DNA of 50,364 nucleotides from Candidatus Gastranaerophilales bacterium (GTDB lineage: Bacteria; Cyanobacteriota; Vampirovibrionia; Gastranaerophilales; Gastranaerophilaceae): the NCBI GenBank assembly GCA_947857085.1, contig CANUDF010000005.1:1-50364 (forward strand), written 5' to 3'. The position numbers and the translations under genes are program-made. Numbering within the stretch: position 1 is the stretch's first letter; every line of letters starts with the position of its first letter. Shown here one piece after another: positions 1 through 8,378 of the stretch. The notes beneath the pieces were generated by a model. It searched no databases and had not been told where the DNA came from. It saw nothing but the letters and a program-made list of their open reading frames with translations.

Positions 1-28
1 AGTAGTGATAGTGCGTATTTGCGCCCAT
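1..28 (-). CDS. 5' end of an unidentified gene (cut by window edge)
   Basis: Only the first nine codons are visible (MGANTHYHY). The ATG at 28-26 is preceded by a good ribosome binding site, GGAGG, read on the minus strand at about 37-41. It lies downstream of cysE on the same strand, but has its own promoter inside the cysE 3' end. Nine residues are too few to assign a function. Confidence 0.55.
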
Positions 29-61
29 TCTTAAATCCTCCGTATAATTGTGTACTGTATT

Positions 62-90
62 ATTATAGCAATCTATGTGATTATTTGCAA
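62..90 (-). promoter_or_regulatory. sigma70-type promoter for the truncated gene
   Basis: On the minus strand TTGCAA (90-85) is followed after exactly 17 bases by TATAAT (67-62). A TG one base before the -10 makes it an extended -10. Predicted transcription start is near 55, giving a leader of about 27 bases. The -35 element lies in the last codons of cysE. Confidence 0.6.
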
Positions 91-734
91 CTGTTTATTT
101 TTTCTTTCAGTTCCTGAAGTTCATATTTTAGTCTGTTTAGTTCACATTTTACAGGGTCAGGAATCCTGTTGTGCATAAGAATACCGTTTTTGTCACGGAT
201 TTTACGCTGGACTATCCTTCCCGGAACCCCCACTACAGTAGAGTATTCAGGAACATCTTCCACGACTACGGAGCCGGCTCCTACTCGTACGTAGTCACCG
301 ATTTTTATATTCCCGAGAACTTTTGCCCCTGCTCCTACTATTACATTGTTGCCTAAACTCGGGTGGCGTTTTCCGTGTTCTTTTCCTGTTCCGCCCAGAG
401 TTACCTGCTGATATATAAGAACGTCGTTACCGATTGTTGTTGTTTCACCTATTACAACGCCCTCGCCGTGGTCAATGAAAAATCGTCTGCCAATTCTTGC
501 TCCGGGATGGATTTCTATACCTGTAATTATTCTTGTTATGTAAGAAATTATCCGCGGGAGCAGCGGTATATGCCACTTGTACAACCTGTGCGCAAATCTG
601 TAGGCAATTAGGGCGTGAAGACCCGGATAGCATAACAAAACTTCAAAAATATTTGTTGCCGCAGGGTCTTTGTCGTAAATTACCTGTATATCTTCTTTTA
701 CTTTTATAATTCCGCGTTTTAGCAATTTAAACAT
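81..734 (-). CDS. cysE: serine O-acetyltransferase
   Basis: Transfers acetyl from acetyl-CoA to L-serine, the first step of cysteine synthesis, in the cytoplasm. The 217-residue protein has a helical N-terminal part (about 1-70) and then a left-handed beta-helix of hexapeptide repeats. Characteristic CysE stretches are visible: IHPGARIG, DHGEGVVIGET with the catalytic His/Asp, VTLGGTGKEHGKRHP and VGVPGRIV. The size is short compared with E. coli CysE (273) but normal for the Gram-positive/cyanobacterial type. The start codon is one base after the tyrS stop, so the two are translationally coupled. The C-terminal tail (about 190-217) is charged and probably coiled, and could mediate trimer contacts or CysK binding. 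Confidence 0.93.
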   Translation of the reverse strand: MFKLLKRGIIKVKEDIQVIYDKDPAATNIFEVLLCYPGLHALIAYRFAHRLYKWHIPLLPRIISYITRIITGIEIHPGARIGRRFFIDHGEGVVIGETTTIGNDVLIYQQVTLGGTGKEHGKRHPSLGNNVIVGAGAKVLGNIKIGDYVRVGAGSVVVEDVPEYSTVVGVPGRIVQRKIRDKNGILMHNRIPDPVKCELNRLKYELQELKEKINSCK

Positions 735-735
735 T

Positions 736-1959
736 TTATTTTACCAGTTTTGCAAATTTTCGTTTACCTGCCTGCAATATTACACTTTCTGCAAAGTTTA
801 GTGTATAAGTCATATCGGTAATTTTTACACCGTCAATTTTTACACCGCCGCCTTGAATTAAGCGTTTTGCTTCACTTTTTGACTGTACAAAGTTAAGTTC
901 TACAAGCAAATCAAGAATGCTTTTTCCGTTTTCAACTTTTACTTCGGGAATATCTTCCGGAATTCCTTTGTTTGAAACTACATTGATAAATTCCTGCTGA
1001 GCTTTTTCAGCTCCATCTTTTCCGTGATATTCTTCCGTAATCATGTATGCAAGCTGCATTTTTATGTCTCTTGGGTTTACTGACGGGTCTTTTAGTTTTT
1101 CTTCGATTTGTTTTAATTCTTCATTGCTTACATCTGTCAAAAGTGTGTAATATTTTACAATCAAAGTGTCCGGAATACTCATTAATTTACCGAACATATC
1201 TTTTGCACTGTCTGTTAGAGAAATACAGTGTTCAGGATATGTTTTTGACATTTTGACAAGCCCGTCAGTTCCCTCAATTAATGGCAGAAGCATAACCATT
1301 TGCGGATATTTTTTGCCGTAAGCTTCCTGAATCTGGCGGCCCAGAAGAGTATTAAATCTCTGGTCTGTTCCGCCGAGTTCTATATCGGCATCAATTACTA
1401 CAGAATCATAAGCCTGCATAAGTGGATAGAAAAATTCATGAACGGAAATAGGTCTTCCCTCTGCATATCTTTTTGCAAAGTCGTCACGTGTCATCATCTG
1501 TGCAACTGTCATTTGAGCAGCAAGTTTTAACAAATCCGTAAAACTCATTTTATGAAGCCAGTCAGCGTTATTTACTACTTCAGCTTTTGTTACATCAAGG
1601 ACTTTTGACATCTGGTCAAAATAAGATTTTGCATTTTCTTCAACCTGTTCTTTAGTCAAAGACGGTCTTGTTTCGGATTTTCCAGACGGGTCGCCTACCA
1701 TTGCAGTTGCTCCGCCTACGATTAAAACAATTTTATGGCCGAGTTTCTGAAATTCTCTTAACTTTCTCATTACAACAGTGTGGCCTAAGTGCAGGTCAGG
1801 ACGGGTTGGATCCATGCCTAGCTTTACTCTCAAAGGTGTGTTTGTATCTTTTGCGTGCTGTAATTTTACCGCTAGTTCTTCAATTCCGCCCGGTAAAACT
1901 TCTGCACCGCGTGAAAGTTTTTTTGCCTGTTCAATAAATTCTTCTCTTATATCTACCAT
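736..1959 (-). CDS. tyrS: tyrosine--tRNA ligase
   Basis: Charges tRNA-Tyr. The catalytic Rossmann domain carries the HIGH-type motif as HLGH within PDLHLGHTVV and the KMSKS-type motif as KMSKT. A C-terminal S4 RNA-binding domain runs from about residue 340 to the end (KSILDLLVE...GGVKIDG). The start is set at 1959 because GAGGAG lies just upstream; a longer reading frame to 2016 adds 19 residues that cross the promoter -10 and does not look like protein. Length from this start, 407 residues, suits the HxGH TyrRS subclass seen in cyanobacteria and many bacteria. Directly followed by cysE. Linking a tRNA synthetase to an amino-acid synthesis gene is common, but no T-box is visible in the short leader. 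Confidence 0.95.
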   Translation of the reverse strand: MVDIREEFIEQAKKLSRGAEVLPGGIEELAVKLQHAKDTNTPLRVKLGMDPTRPDLHLGHTVVMRKLREFQKLGHKIVLIVGGATAMVGDPSGKSETRPSLTKEQVEENAKSYFDQMSKVLDVTKAEVVNNADWLHKMSFTDLLKLAAQMTVAQMMTRDDFAKRYAEGRPISVHEFFYPLMQAYDSVVIDADIELGGTDQRFNTLLGRQIQEAYGKKYPQMVMLLPLIEGTDGLVKMSKTYPEHCISLTDSAKDMFGKLMSIPDTLIVKYYTLLTDVSNEELKQIEEKLKDPSVNPRDIKMQLAYMITEEYHGKDGAEKAQQEFINVVSNKGIPEDIPEVKVENGKSILDLLVELNFVQSKSEAKRLIQGGGVKIDGVKITDMTYTLNFAESVILQAGKRKFAKLVK

Positions 1960-1980
1960 AGTTTTGCTCCTCTTTTTATT

Positions 1981-1989
1981 ATTATAGCA
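1981..1989 (-). promoter_or_regulatory. extended -10 promoter of tyrS-cysE
   Basis: Minus-strand TGCTATAAT, an extended -10, 22 bases upstream of the tyrS ATG. The -35 position (about 2004-2009) is CTCTTT, not close to consensus, and falls in the preceding terminator stem. The TGn extension probably compensates. Confidence 0.45.
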
Positions 1990-2003
1990 AAAACATAAAA
2001 AAT

Positions 2004-2030
2004 AAAGAGCCAGCATTTGCCGGCTCTTTT
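2004..2030 (-). terminator. intrinsic terminator after the tail-fibre assembly gene
   Basis: Inverted repeat AAAGAGCC ... GGCTCTTT with a T-rich stretch after it on the minus strand. It sits three bases after the stop of the 2033-2395 gene and insulates it from tyrS. Confidence 0.8.
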
Positions 2031-2032
2031 GA

Positions 2033-2395
2033 TTACAATGTATTTAATTCTTCACGTAATACTGCAATTTGGCTGTTATAGTATTCAAGCCAGGTTGTTC
2101 CGTCTTCGCGGACTACTTCAGGTTCACAAATTGCTCTAATACGTTTTTGGTCAAGTTCTGCAAGTTCTGTTTTTATTTCTTCCGTTCGTTCTTCTTTTGC
2201 AATTCTTGCCTGTTCTGTTTTATATTCTTCGGTTTCACGTAAATCTACTACTGCTCCGTCTTGAAAAACTTCATAATCATACATTCCATATGCATTTCCG
2301 TCATGTAATTCAATTCGTAGTTTTCCGTCGCTGTTGCATTCTTCTACAAATGCGACATATTGCATTTGCGTATATGGTTTTTGTAATAATTTCAT
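2033..2395 (-). CDS. phage tail-fibre assembly-like protein
   Basis: A 120-residue protein with an N-terminal beta-rich part (about 1-50) and a C-terminal Lys/Glu-rich helix (about 55-120) that includes KRIRAICEP and TWLEYYNSQIAVLREEL. This layout, a small globular head and a long helix, together with the position one base after a tail-fibre-like gene, fits the small assembly chaperones that follow phage fibre genes. The assignment rests on context and general pattern, not on a diagnostic motif. No signal peptide. Transcribed with 2397-3416 and ended by a hairpin terminator. Confidence 0.5.
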   Translation of the reverse strand: MKLLQKPYTQMQYVAFVEECNSDGKLRIELHDGNAYGMYDYEVFQDGAVVDLRETEEYKTEQARIAKEERTEEIKTELAELDQKRIRAICEPEVVREDGTTWLEYYNSQIAVLREELNTL

Positions 2396-2396
2396 T

Positions 2397-3416
2397 TTAA
2401 TACTCCTCTATTGTGTTTTGAAACCCTTCCGCACACCAAATTTTGCCGGTACTGCTGGAAGAATATATTCTTATATAAGTCTGTTGTATTTCCCGCAGCC
2501 AGATAGGTACACTTGATGTTGTACCTCCGCCTGATACTCTTGCAAGGGAGATATGATAACCTCCTGCCATAAATGGAAAGAAAAAGTTCGCATATGAGTC
2601 GCCGCTTCCTTCTACATATCCGCCCTGTCTTATCCAGCCTGATTTGTAAAGTATATAAAAACTATAGCTGCTTTGATAGTGTGCTATAATATAGTCTAAA
2701 TCTCTTGGTAAAATACCTCTTATTGTATAAAAGTCATTTAAATCACTTGCTTTTATAAGATTTAAAGGTTTTATTGCTGTAAGTGATGTAATTAGACTGC
2801 TTTGGTCCCACACGACATTTGCAATCGGAAGTCCCTGAACCTCTTGCCAGCTTGATTCCGAAGTTACATATTTGTACCATTTGTTTTCATCAGTATTATA
2901 CCAGTGTACATTGTCTTCTAATGTTGTAGGGGTAGTATTTTTATAATAAATACGGTTTTGTTTCACGCAGTTTATAGTCCCGTCGCTGTATAAGAACAGA
3001 ACAGTAGAAAGATTACTTAGGTTTGTAATGGTCTTGGTAATTTCATCTTCGGTTGTGTACTCTAAATTTTTTAATTTACCGTCTTCGGTTCTGCCGTCCG
3101 GAATAATAACTTTTAAATCTGCTTTTACGGTTATGGTATTACTTTCAAATTCAGCAGTGCCGTTAGGGGCTTCTAAAATGCTGTTTGTTACCATACCGGT
3201 ATTTGCAAGATCATTGCCGGCGCAGTTATTACTTATATTTTCTTCTACGGTTTCTATCCTTTCGGTTATTGATTCTTCAAGCGTATTCAGCTGTTCTGTC
3301 GTAGAAGCCTTAGCACCCTGAATTTCATCAGCAAGCGCTATAAAGTTTGCATTGACTTCCTGCGCCTTTGCTTTTGTTCCGGGGATAAATGAATATGGAA
3401 TTAATGATTCTGACAT
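2397..3416 (-). CDS. phage tail-fibre-like protein
   Basis: A 339-residue protein with no signal peptide. The N-terminal 30 residues (ending VNANFIALADEIQ) resemble the start of phage fibre proteins. A heptad-rich coiled coil follows (about 33-70), then Ser/Thr/Gly/Tyr-rich beta structure, including KSGWIRQGGYVEGSGDS, a C-terminal fibre-tip pattern seen in prophage receptor-binding proteins. No capsid, portal, tail-tube or lysis genes lie nearby, so this is either a stray prophage piece or a domesticated fibre. It is driven by a near-consensus promoter of its own and paired with the assembly-like gene one base downstream. Function beyond fibre-like is inference. Confidence 0.6.
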   Translation of the reverse strand: MSESLIPYSFIPGTKAKAQEVNANFIALADEIQGAKASTTEQLNTLEESITERIETVEENISNNCAGNDLANTGMVTNSILEAPNGTAEFESNTITVKADLKVIIPDGRTEDGKLKNLEYTTEDEITKTITNLSNLSTVLFLYSDGTINCVKQNRIYYKNTTPTTLEDNVHWYNTDENKWYKYVTSESSWQEVQGLPIANVVWDQSSLITSLTAIKPLNLIKASDLNDFYTIRGILPRDLDYIIAHYQSSYSFYILYKSGWIRQGGYVEGSGDSYANFFFPFMAGGYHISLARVSGGGTTSSVPIWLREIQQTYIRIYSSSSTGKIWCAEGFQNTIEEY

Positions 3417-3462
3417 ATAATTTACCTTTCCGGCAAATTATATGAACGATTGGCAGTATCCA

Positions 3463-3492
3463 ATTATACCATATACCTCTTAAATCAGTCAA
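3463..3492 (-). promoter_or_regulatory. strong promoter of the tail-fibre pair
   Basis: Minus-strand TTGACT (3492-3487), 18-base spacer, then TATAAT (3468-3463) preceded by TGG, i.e. an extended -10. The -35 starts at the base next to the pheA stop codon, so the fibre genes can be expressed independently of pheA. Confidence 0.65.
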
Positions 3493-4347
3493 CTATATTT
3501 GATTTTTTTCATACGATCCTAAAAATCTGTAGAAAATTGTTTTGGATTTTACCGCATTTAAAACAGAGAAAATGTGTTTGTCTTTTATATGTCCGTTAAA
3601 GTTAACTATAAAAATATATTCTTCCATATCATCCTTTGATGGTTGTGATGCAATATATGTGAGGTTAATTTCGTTTTCCAGAAATATTTTCAATACTTCA
3701 AGAAGTGCACCGGGTGTATTGATGGTTGCAAATGCAATTGATGTTTTATCGTTACCGGTTGCGGGAGTATCATAATTTCCTATAAGAATATATCTTGTCT
3801 GGTTTGTTTTATCATCATTGATATTTTCTTTTAATATATTTAATCTGTAAGTTTCTGCTGTTTTTCGGTTACCTATTGAGCCGTATGTCAGGTTGTAATT
3901 TGATAGATTCCTGGCACATTCGGACATTGTTGTATTTTCTATAATATTTAAATACATAGGCATTTCAGTCTTGATAAATTCCTGACACTTCCCCAGAAGA
4001 TATGGTGTTCCTATTATCCCCGTAATACTATAAAATTCTGTGGTTCGTGATAAAAGACAGTATTCAATAGGCAAAACAATTTCTGATAATATTTTTATAT
4101 TCTGATTTTGTGTTGACATCAGGCTGTCTAGTGATGCTCTTAAAGTTCCGTCTATAGAGTTTTCTACGGGAATAACTCCCAGAGTAAACGGGTTTTTGTC
4201 TACAAAATCTACTACATCAGGAATCGTTTTAAGCGGAGTAGAAAATGTATTAATATTGTATTTTTTACAAAAAGCATCCCGCGCCATTTCGGAAAATGAT
4301 GCTTCAGGACCCAGATATGCAATATTAAGCACATTTTTGAATTCCAT
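3493..4347 (-). CDS. pheA: prephenate dehydratase (monofunctional, ACT domain)
   Basis: Converts prephenate to phenylpyruvate in phenylalanine synthesis. Residues 9-185 form the periplasmic-binding-protein-like catalytic domain: AYLGPEASFSEMA, GVIPVENSIDGTL and the substrate motif TRF as TRY in NQTRYILIG. Residues about 200-280 form an ACT domain with GALLEVL (usual GALV/GAL). The family's phenylalanine-binding ESRP motif reads ASQPSK here, with both the acidic and Arg residues lost, so feedback inhibition may be altered. 284 residues is normal for the monofunctional form. Divergent from the phosphohexomutase gene across 60 bases. No terminator is seen behind it. Confidence 0.93.
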   Translation of the reverse strand: MEFKNVLNIAYLGPEASFSEMARDAFCKKYNINTFSTPLKTIPDVVDFVDKNPFTLGVIPVENSIDGTLRASLDSLMSTQNQNIKILSEIVLPIEYCLLSRTTEFYSITGIIGTPYLLGKCQEFIKTEMPMYLNIIENTTMSECARNLSNYNLTYGSIGNRKTAETYRLNILKENINDDKTNQTRYILIGNYDTPATGNDKTSIAFATINTPGALLEVLKIFLENEINLTYIASQPSKDDMEEYIFIVNFNGHIKDKHIFSVLNAVKSKTIFYRFLGSYEKNQI

Positions 4348-4375
4348 ATTTACTAAACTCCATGTTTTAGTTAAA

Positions 4376-4384
4376 ATTATAACA
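4376..4384 (-). promoter_or_regulatory. extended -10 promoter of pheA
   Basis: Minus-strand TGTTATAAT about 30 bases upstream of the pheA ATG. A weak TTGCCC lies further upstream at a short spacing, so recognition would depend on the TGn extension. Confidence 0.4.
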
Positions 4385-4407
4385 GAAAGAATAAAAAGGG
4401 CAATATA

Positions 4408-5772
4408 ATGACCAATATTAAGTTCGGGACGGACGGCTGGCGTGCGGTAGTCGGAGCAGATTTTAACAAAGGAAATGTCGAAATTGTTACAAAAGCTATA
4501 GCTAAATATGTTTTTGATAACTTTGGAATATATAAAAAAATAATCATAGGCTATGACCCTCGGAATATGGCGCGTGAATTTTCACAACAGTGTGCAAATA
4601 TTCTTGCTGATTTGGGCTTTAATGTTCTTTACAGCGATAAAGTTATTCCTACACCTGTTCTTGCTTATAATGCAAAAATAAAGGACGCGTGTGCCATTAT
4701 GTTTACCGCATCGCATAATCCGCCTGAATATCTCGGGATAAAGTTTATTCCGGATTATGCAGGCCCTGCAACAAGTGATATTACTGATGAAATTGTCTCA
4801 AATTTGGGCGTTGAATTTACGAGAAAAAATAACGGCTCTGTTAAAGAATTTGATTTTGCTCCTGCTTATTTTAAACATATAAGGTCATTAATTGATTTTA
4901 ATAAGATAAGGCAGCTTAACAAAAATATTATTTTTGACGGACTATATTCTGCAACAATTGGTTATTTTGATAAACTGCTCTGCGATGAAGATATAAAATT
5001 CAGCAGTATTCATATGATGCACGATGTAAACTTTGGCGGCGGAATGCCGGAACCTAAACCAAAGTTTATGCCAGATTTAATTGAAATGGTAAAAAATACC
5101 AGAAATGCAGTCGGCTTTGCAAATGACGGCGACGGTGACAGGTTCGGCGTAATAAATGAAAACGGTGATTATGTGACACCGAATGAAATTATTGCTATAT
5201 TAATGCTTCACCTTAAAAAACATAAAAATATGGACGGCTGTATTATTAAAACAGTAGGTGCAAGTCTTATGCTTGATAAAGTTGCAGAAAAGTGCGGGAT
5301 TGAGGTTATTGAAACAGCTGTCGGGTTTAAGCATGTTGGTGAAGCCATGAGAAAATTTAATCCTGTAATCGGTGGGGAAGAATCAGGCGGATTGAGCATA
5401 CGCGGACATATTCCTGAAAAAGATGGAATTCTTGCAAATCTTTTGATTTTGGAAGCTATGGCTTATGAAAATAAGACTCTTATTCAATTACAGAATGAAT
5501 TGTTTGAACTTGTCGGATGTAAGTTTTATAATGATAGAACAGACTTGAAACTTGAAAAACGTGAAGATATTGAAAAGGTCATTGAAAAATTTAAAACAAC
5601 TGATGAGTTTGCAGGCTTGAAAGTTATAAGAAAAGATTTCAAAGACGGTGTGAAGCTTTATCTTGAAGATAATGCAAGCTGGGTTCTTGCAAGACCCAGC
5701 GGTACGGAACCGCTTTTAAGAATTTACTTTGAAAGCGACAGTATTGAAAAAATCGAAAAGTTTAAAAAATAG
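4408..5772 (+). CDS. alpha-D-phosphohexomutase (phosphoglucomutase/phosphomannomutase type)
   Basis: Moves phosphate between C1 and C6 of a hexose (or hexosamine). All four domains of the family are readable in 454 residues: N-terminal KFGTDGWR, the phosphoserine loop TASHNPPEYLGIKF, the metal loop NDGDGDRFGV, the sugar-specificity loop GGEESGGLS and the C-terminal phosphate-binding loop RPSGTEPLLRIYFE. GEESGG is the pattern of PGM/PMM enzymes, whereas GlmM normally has GEQSGH, so glucose or mannose phosphate is the likelier substrate. The ATG at 4408 is preceded by a weak AAGGG. With pgi at the other end of the window it would feed glycogen or envelope polysaccharide synthesis. Confidence 0.88.
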   Translation: MTNIKFGTDGWRAVVGADFNKGNVEIVTKAIAKYVFDNFGIYKKIIIGYDPRNMAREFSQQCANILADLGFNVLYSDKVIPTPVLAYNAKIKDACAIMFTASHNPPEYLGIKFIPDYAGPATSDITDEIVSNLGVEFTRKNNGSVKEFDFAPAYFKHIRSLIDFNKIRQLNKNIIFDGLYSATIGYFDKLLCDEDIKFSSIHMMHDVNFGGGMPEPKPKFMPDLIEMVKNTRNAVGFANDGDGDRFGVINENGDYVTPNEIIAILMLHLKKHKNMDGCIIKTVGASLMLDKVAEKCGIEVIETAVGFKHVGEAMRKFNPVIGGEESGGLSIRGHIPEKDGILANLLILEAMAYENKTLIQLQNELFELVGCKFYNDRTDLKLEKREDIEKVIEKFKTTDEFAGLKVIRKDFKDGVKLYLEDNASWVLARPSGTEPLLRIYFESDSIEKIEKFKK

Positions 5773-5797
5773 TATTAAAAATAAAAAGGAGATTATT

Positions 5798-6573
5798 ATG
5801 TCAAAAATTACTATGAAAAAAAACAAGGCGGATTTCGGGGGGGGGCGTCTCCTCTAGGTAGAAAAGAAGAGTGTTTCGCTCCCGATATTAAAGGTTTTAC
5901 ATTAGCGGAAGTATTAATCACATTAGCAATAATCGGAATAGTTGCGGCTTTGACTATACCGTCGTTGATTTCCTCGTATAAAAAGAAAGTAATTGAAACA
6001 AAATTAGTTCATTTTTATTCAACCTTTAATCAGGCTCTTAACAGGGCAAAGGTTGATTACGGAGATTTTTCACAGTGGAAGCTGTTAACATATGAAAGTA
6101 CTGAGGAGGAGGTCAAGTTATTTCATGAAACATATATTAAACCTTATATTAAAGTTGCTAAAACAGAGTACGAAACAATTGATTCAACACCAAGAATTAT
6201 TGATTATTTAAATAATGGTAGTGTTGTAGTTATCGGTTTTGAGAGCTGGATGTTTTTTCCTGATTCAAAAGATTTTAAACTGTTAGTTGTTGGTGAAGAT
6301 GATGAGCAATATAATTATCCTGACAGAAAACAGAGCGGAATAAGCTGGTTTACTTTTTTGTTCAGACCTAATTATGATAATGTATATCATAAAAACAGGG
6401 GTCTTGAGCCTTATAAAGGTGATAAATTTGACGGTACAAAAGAATCCTTAATTAATGATACTGCTTTAGGATGTAATGCTGAAAATGATATGTCCCGTGA
6501 AAGAGCTTATTGTGCCGCACTTATACAAATGAATAATTGGAAAATTCCTGACGACTATTTTTACAAGTTCTAA
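5798..6573 (+). CDS. type IV pilin-like protein, out of frame at a G9 tract
   Basis: A class III signal followed by a pilin helix is clear in one frame: KGFTLAEVLITLAIIGIVAALTIPSLI at 5890-5970, cleavable by prepilin peptidase before the Phe, then a roughly 200-residue globular domain ending in a Cys-containing segment (CAALIQMNNWKIP). The only well-placed start, ATG 5798 with AAGGAG upstream, is in a different frame. A run of nine G at 5837-5845 separates the two. With ten (or seven) G the reading frame would run from 5798 to 6573; with nine it stops at 5855. The first in-frame NTG in the pilin frame is a TTG at 5950 inside the hydrophobic helix, which cannot be a real start. So the gene is off, phase-variable, or carries a sequencing error. 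It follows the mutase by 25 bases. Confidence 0.75.
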
Positions 6574-6613
6574 AAACATTTTATTTATCTTTTTTACATA
6601 ATTGTAACTATTT

Positions 6614-6642
6614 TTGAAAAAATTTGAAAAATATTGTACAAT
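6614..6642 (+). promoter_or_regulatory. promoter of the HD-GYP signalling operon
   Basis: TTGAAA (6614-6619), 17-base spacer, TACAAT (6637-6642), start about 14 bases before the ATG at 6663, with AAGGG in between. This is a standard sigma70 layout. Confidence 0.6.
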
Positions 6643-6662
6643 AATGAAAAAGGGATAAAAGA

Positions 6663-8378
6663 ATGGCAGAAGTTATTGATACTCAATTAGTGTTAGACGG
6701 CAAAGATCTTATCAGAAAAGGATTAGATTATCTTAATGATAAGAATTATGAGGGTGCTAAATATAATTTTTTAGAAGCACAGAAAAAATTTACGGCTCTT
6801 AAATCATCGGATTACATTTCAATCTGTATGAGTTTAGCAGCAATGACAACTTACTTTTTAGACAAAAATTCATTTAAAGCTGTTTTGCAAACCATAAACG
6901 ATGCGGTTTATATGGCTCAATATTCAAAAAGCAATACTGCAAAACTTTTTGCGGAATTGGCTCAGGGCAATATAAATTTTGATGAACATAACATTGATGT
7001 TGCACTTCTTCACTATAATAATGCAAAAGAGCTTGCCTCTGATAATGATGAGTTCTTGATGACGGATTATATAAATGCCCGTATTAATCAGGCCCGGGGA
7101 GGTATGGATTTTTCTCTGCCTATGAAAAGCGACCCGCTTGTATCGCTTGTTAAAATAGGCCGTTCAATTACAGCTCTTACAGATATAAATGTTTTGTTGA
7201 AAGTTATAGCGGAAGAAACAAAAAATGCTATTCAGGCTGACAGATGTACTGTATTTATTCTTGATAAGGAAAAAAATGAACTATGGTCAAAAGTCGCACT
7301 TGGTATGGAAAGCCAGGAAATACGCTTTCCTGCTGACAGAGGTCTTGCCGGATATGTTGTTCAAACCGGCGAAAGTGTAAATATTGCAGACGCTTACAGT
7401 GACCCGAGATTTAATAAAGATGTTGACAGCAAATCAGGTTATCATACAAAATCAATTCTTTGTATGCCTATCAAAAATAACAATCAGGAAATTATCGGTG
7501 CGTTTCAGGTATTGAATAAAATTGACGGAGTATTTACAAAAAACGACGAGGATTTGCTTGTTGCAATCGGGGGAAGCGCTAGTATTGCACTTGAAAATGC
7601 GCAGCTTTTTGAACAGCAAAAAGAACTTTATAAAGAACAAAAACAATTGTTTGAAAGCTTTATTGATACTCTTGCAACATCAATTGATGCCCGCGACAAA
7701 ATTACAGCAGGTCATTCAAGCAGGGTTAAACTATATGCAATGCTTATTGTTGACGCGTTGAATATGGATCAGCACGATAAAGAAATTATTGAAAAAGCGG
7801 CTATACTTCATGACATAGGAAAAATTGGAATTCGCGATGCCGTACTGCAAAAAGAAGGCAAGCTTACCCCTGAAGAATATGCTCATATCCAGCAGCATGT
7901 TAGGATTACACATGATATACTGGAGAAAATTCATATGTCTGACGACTTCAGGCTGATTACAGATATTGCCTGCTCCCATCATGAAAAATGGGATGGAACC
8001 GGTTATTACAGACATTTAAAAGGGGAGGATATCCCTTATGGAGGCAGAATTCTTGCTGTTTCCGATGTGTTTGATGCTATTACATCTAAGCGTCATTACC
8101 GTGACAAAATGCCTATTAATAATGTGATAAAAATTCTTATTAACGATTCCGGATCTCATTTTGATAAGAGTATTGTTGATATTTTTCTGGCAATTTCTGT
8201 TGACAAGATAATCAATGTATTTTTAACAGAAAGTCATATTCAGTTTAAAGATGAGGATAGAGAGCTATTGAGTCATTATAATCTTTTAGATATATATAAT
8301 TTTATAAATGATGAAAGTTCTGATAAAAAGCATGTAGTAGATTTGTTTAATCACTATTATGCGGGTAATGAGGTTTAA
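6663..8378 (+). CDS. TPR-GAF-HD-GYP protein, probable c-di-GMP phosphodiesterase
   Basis: 571 residues, cytosolic. About 8-145 are helical TPR-like repeats; about 160-305 are a GAF sensor domain (FILDKEKNELWS, FPADRGLAGYVVQTGE, SILCMPI); about 335-500 are an HD-GYP domain. Metal ligands are present: HSSRVK, H383-D384 in ILHDIGKIGI, H439-H440 in HHEKWDGTG, and SDVFDAITSKRHYR. The signature GYP reads G447-Y448-Y449, so the Pro is lost, which occurs in some family members. HD-GYP enzymes hydrolyse cyclic di-GMP to GMP. The first gene of a coupled operon: its TAA overlaps the ATG of the next gene by one base. It likely senses a small ligand or redox state through GAF and passes this to the response regulators that follow. 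Confidence 0.85.
   Translation: MAEVIDTQLVLDGKDLIRKGLDYLNDKNYEGAKYNFLEAQKKFTALKSSDYISICMSLAAMTTYFLDKNSFKAVLQTINDAVYMAQYSKSNTAKLFAELAQGNINFDEHNIDVALLHYNNAKELASDNDEFLMTDYINARINQARGGMDFSLPMKSDPLVSLVKIGRSITALTDINVLLKVIAEETKNAIQADRCTVFILDKEKNELWSKVALGMESQEIRFPADRGLAGYVVQTGESVNIADAYSDPRFNKDVDSKSGYHTKSILCMPIKNNNQEIIGAFQVLNKIDGVFTKNDEDLLVAIGGSASIALENAQLFEQQKELYKEQKQLFESFIDTLATSIDARDKITAGHSSRVKLYAMLIVDALNMDQHDKEIIEKAAILHDIGKIGIRDAVLQKEGKLTPEEYAHIQQHVRITHDILEKIHMSDDFRLITDIACSHHEKWDGTGYYRHLKGEDIPYGGRILAVSDVFDAITSKRHYRDKMPINNVIKILINDSGSHFDKSIVDIFLAISVDKIINVFLTESHIQFKDEDRELLSHYNLLDIYNFINDESSDKKHVVDLFNHYYAGNEV

Noticed and set aside
171-611. Plus-strand frames opposite cysE
   Set aside because: Overlap a highly conserved enzyme gene in antisense and have no coding features.
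5950-6573. Pilin-like gene starting at TTG 5950
   Set aside because: That start lies in the middle of the pilin membrane helix, removing the prepilin signal, and has no ribosome site.
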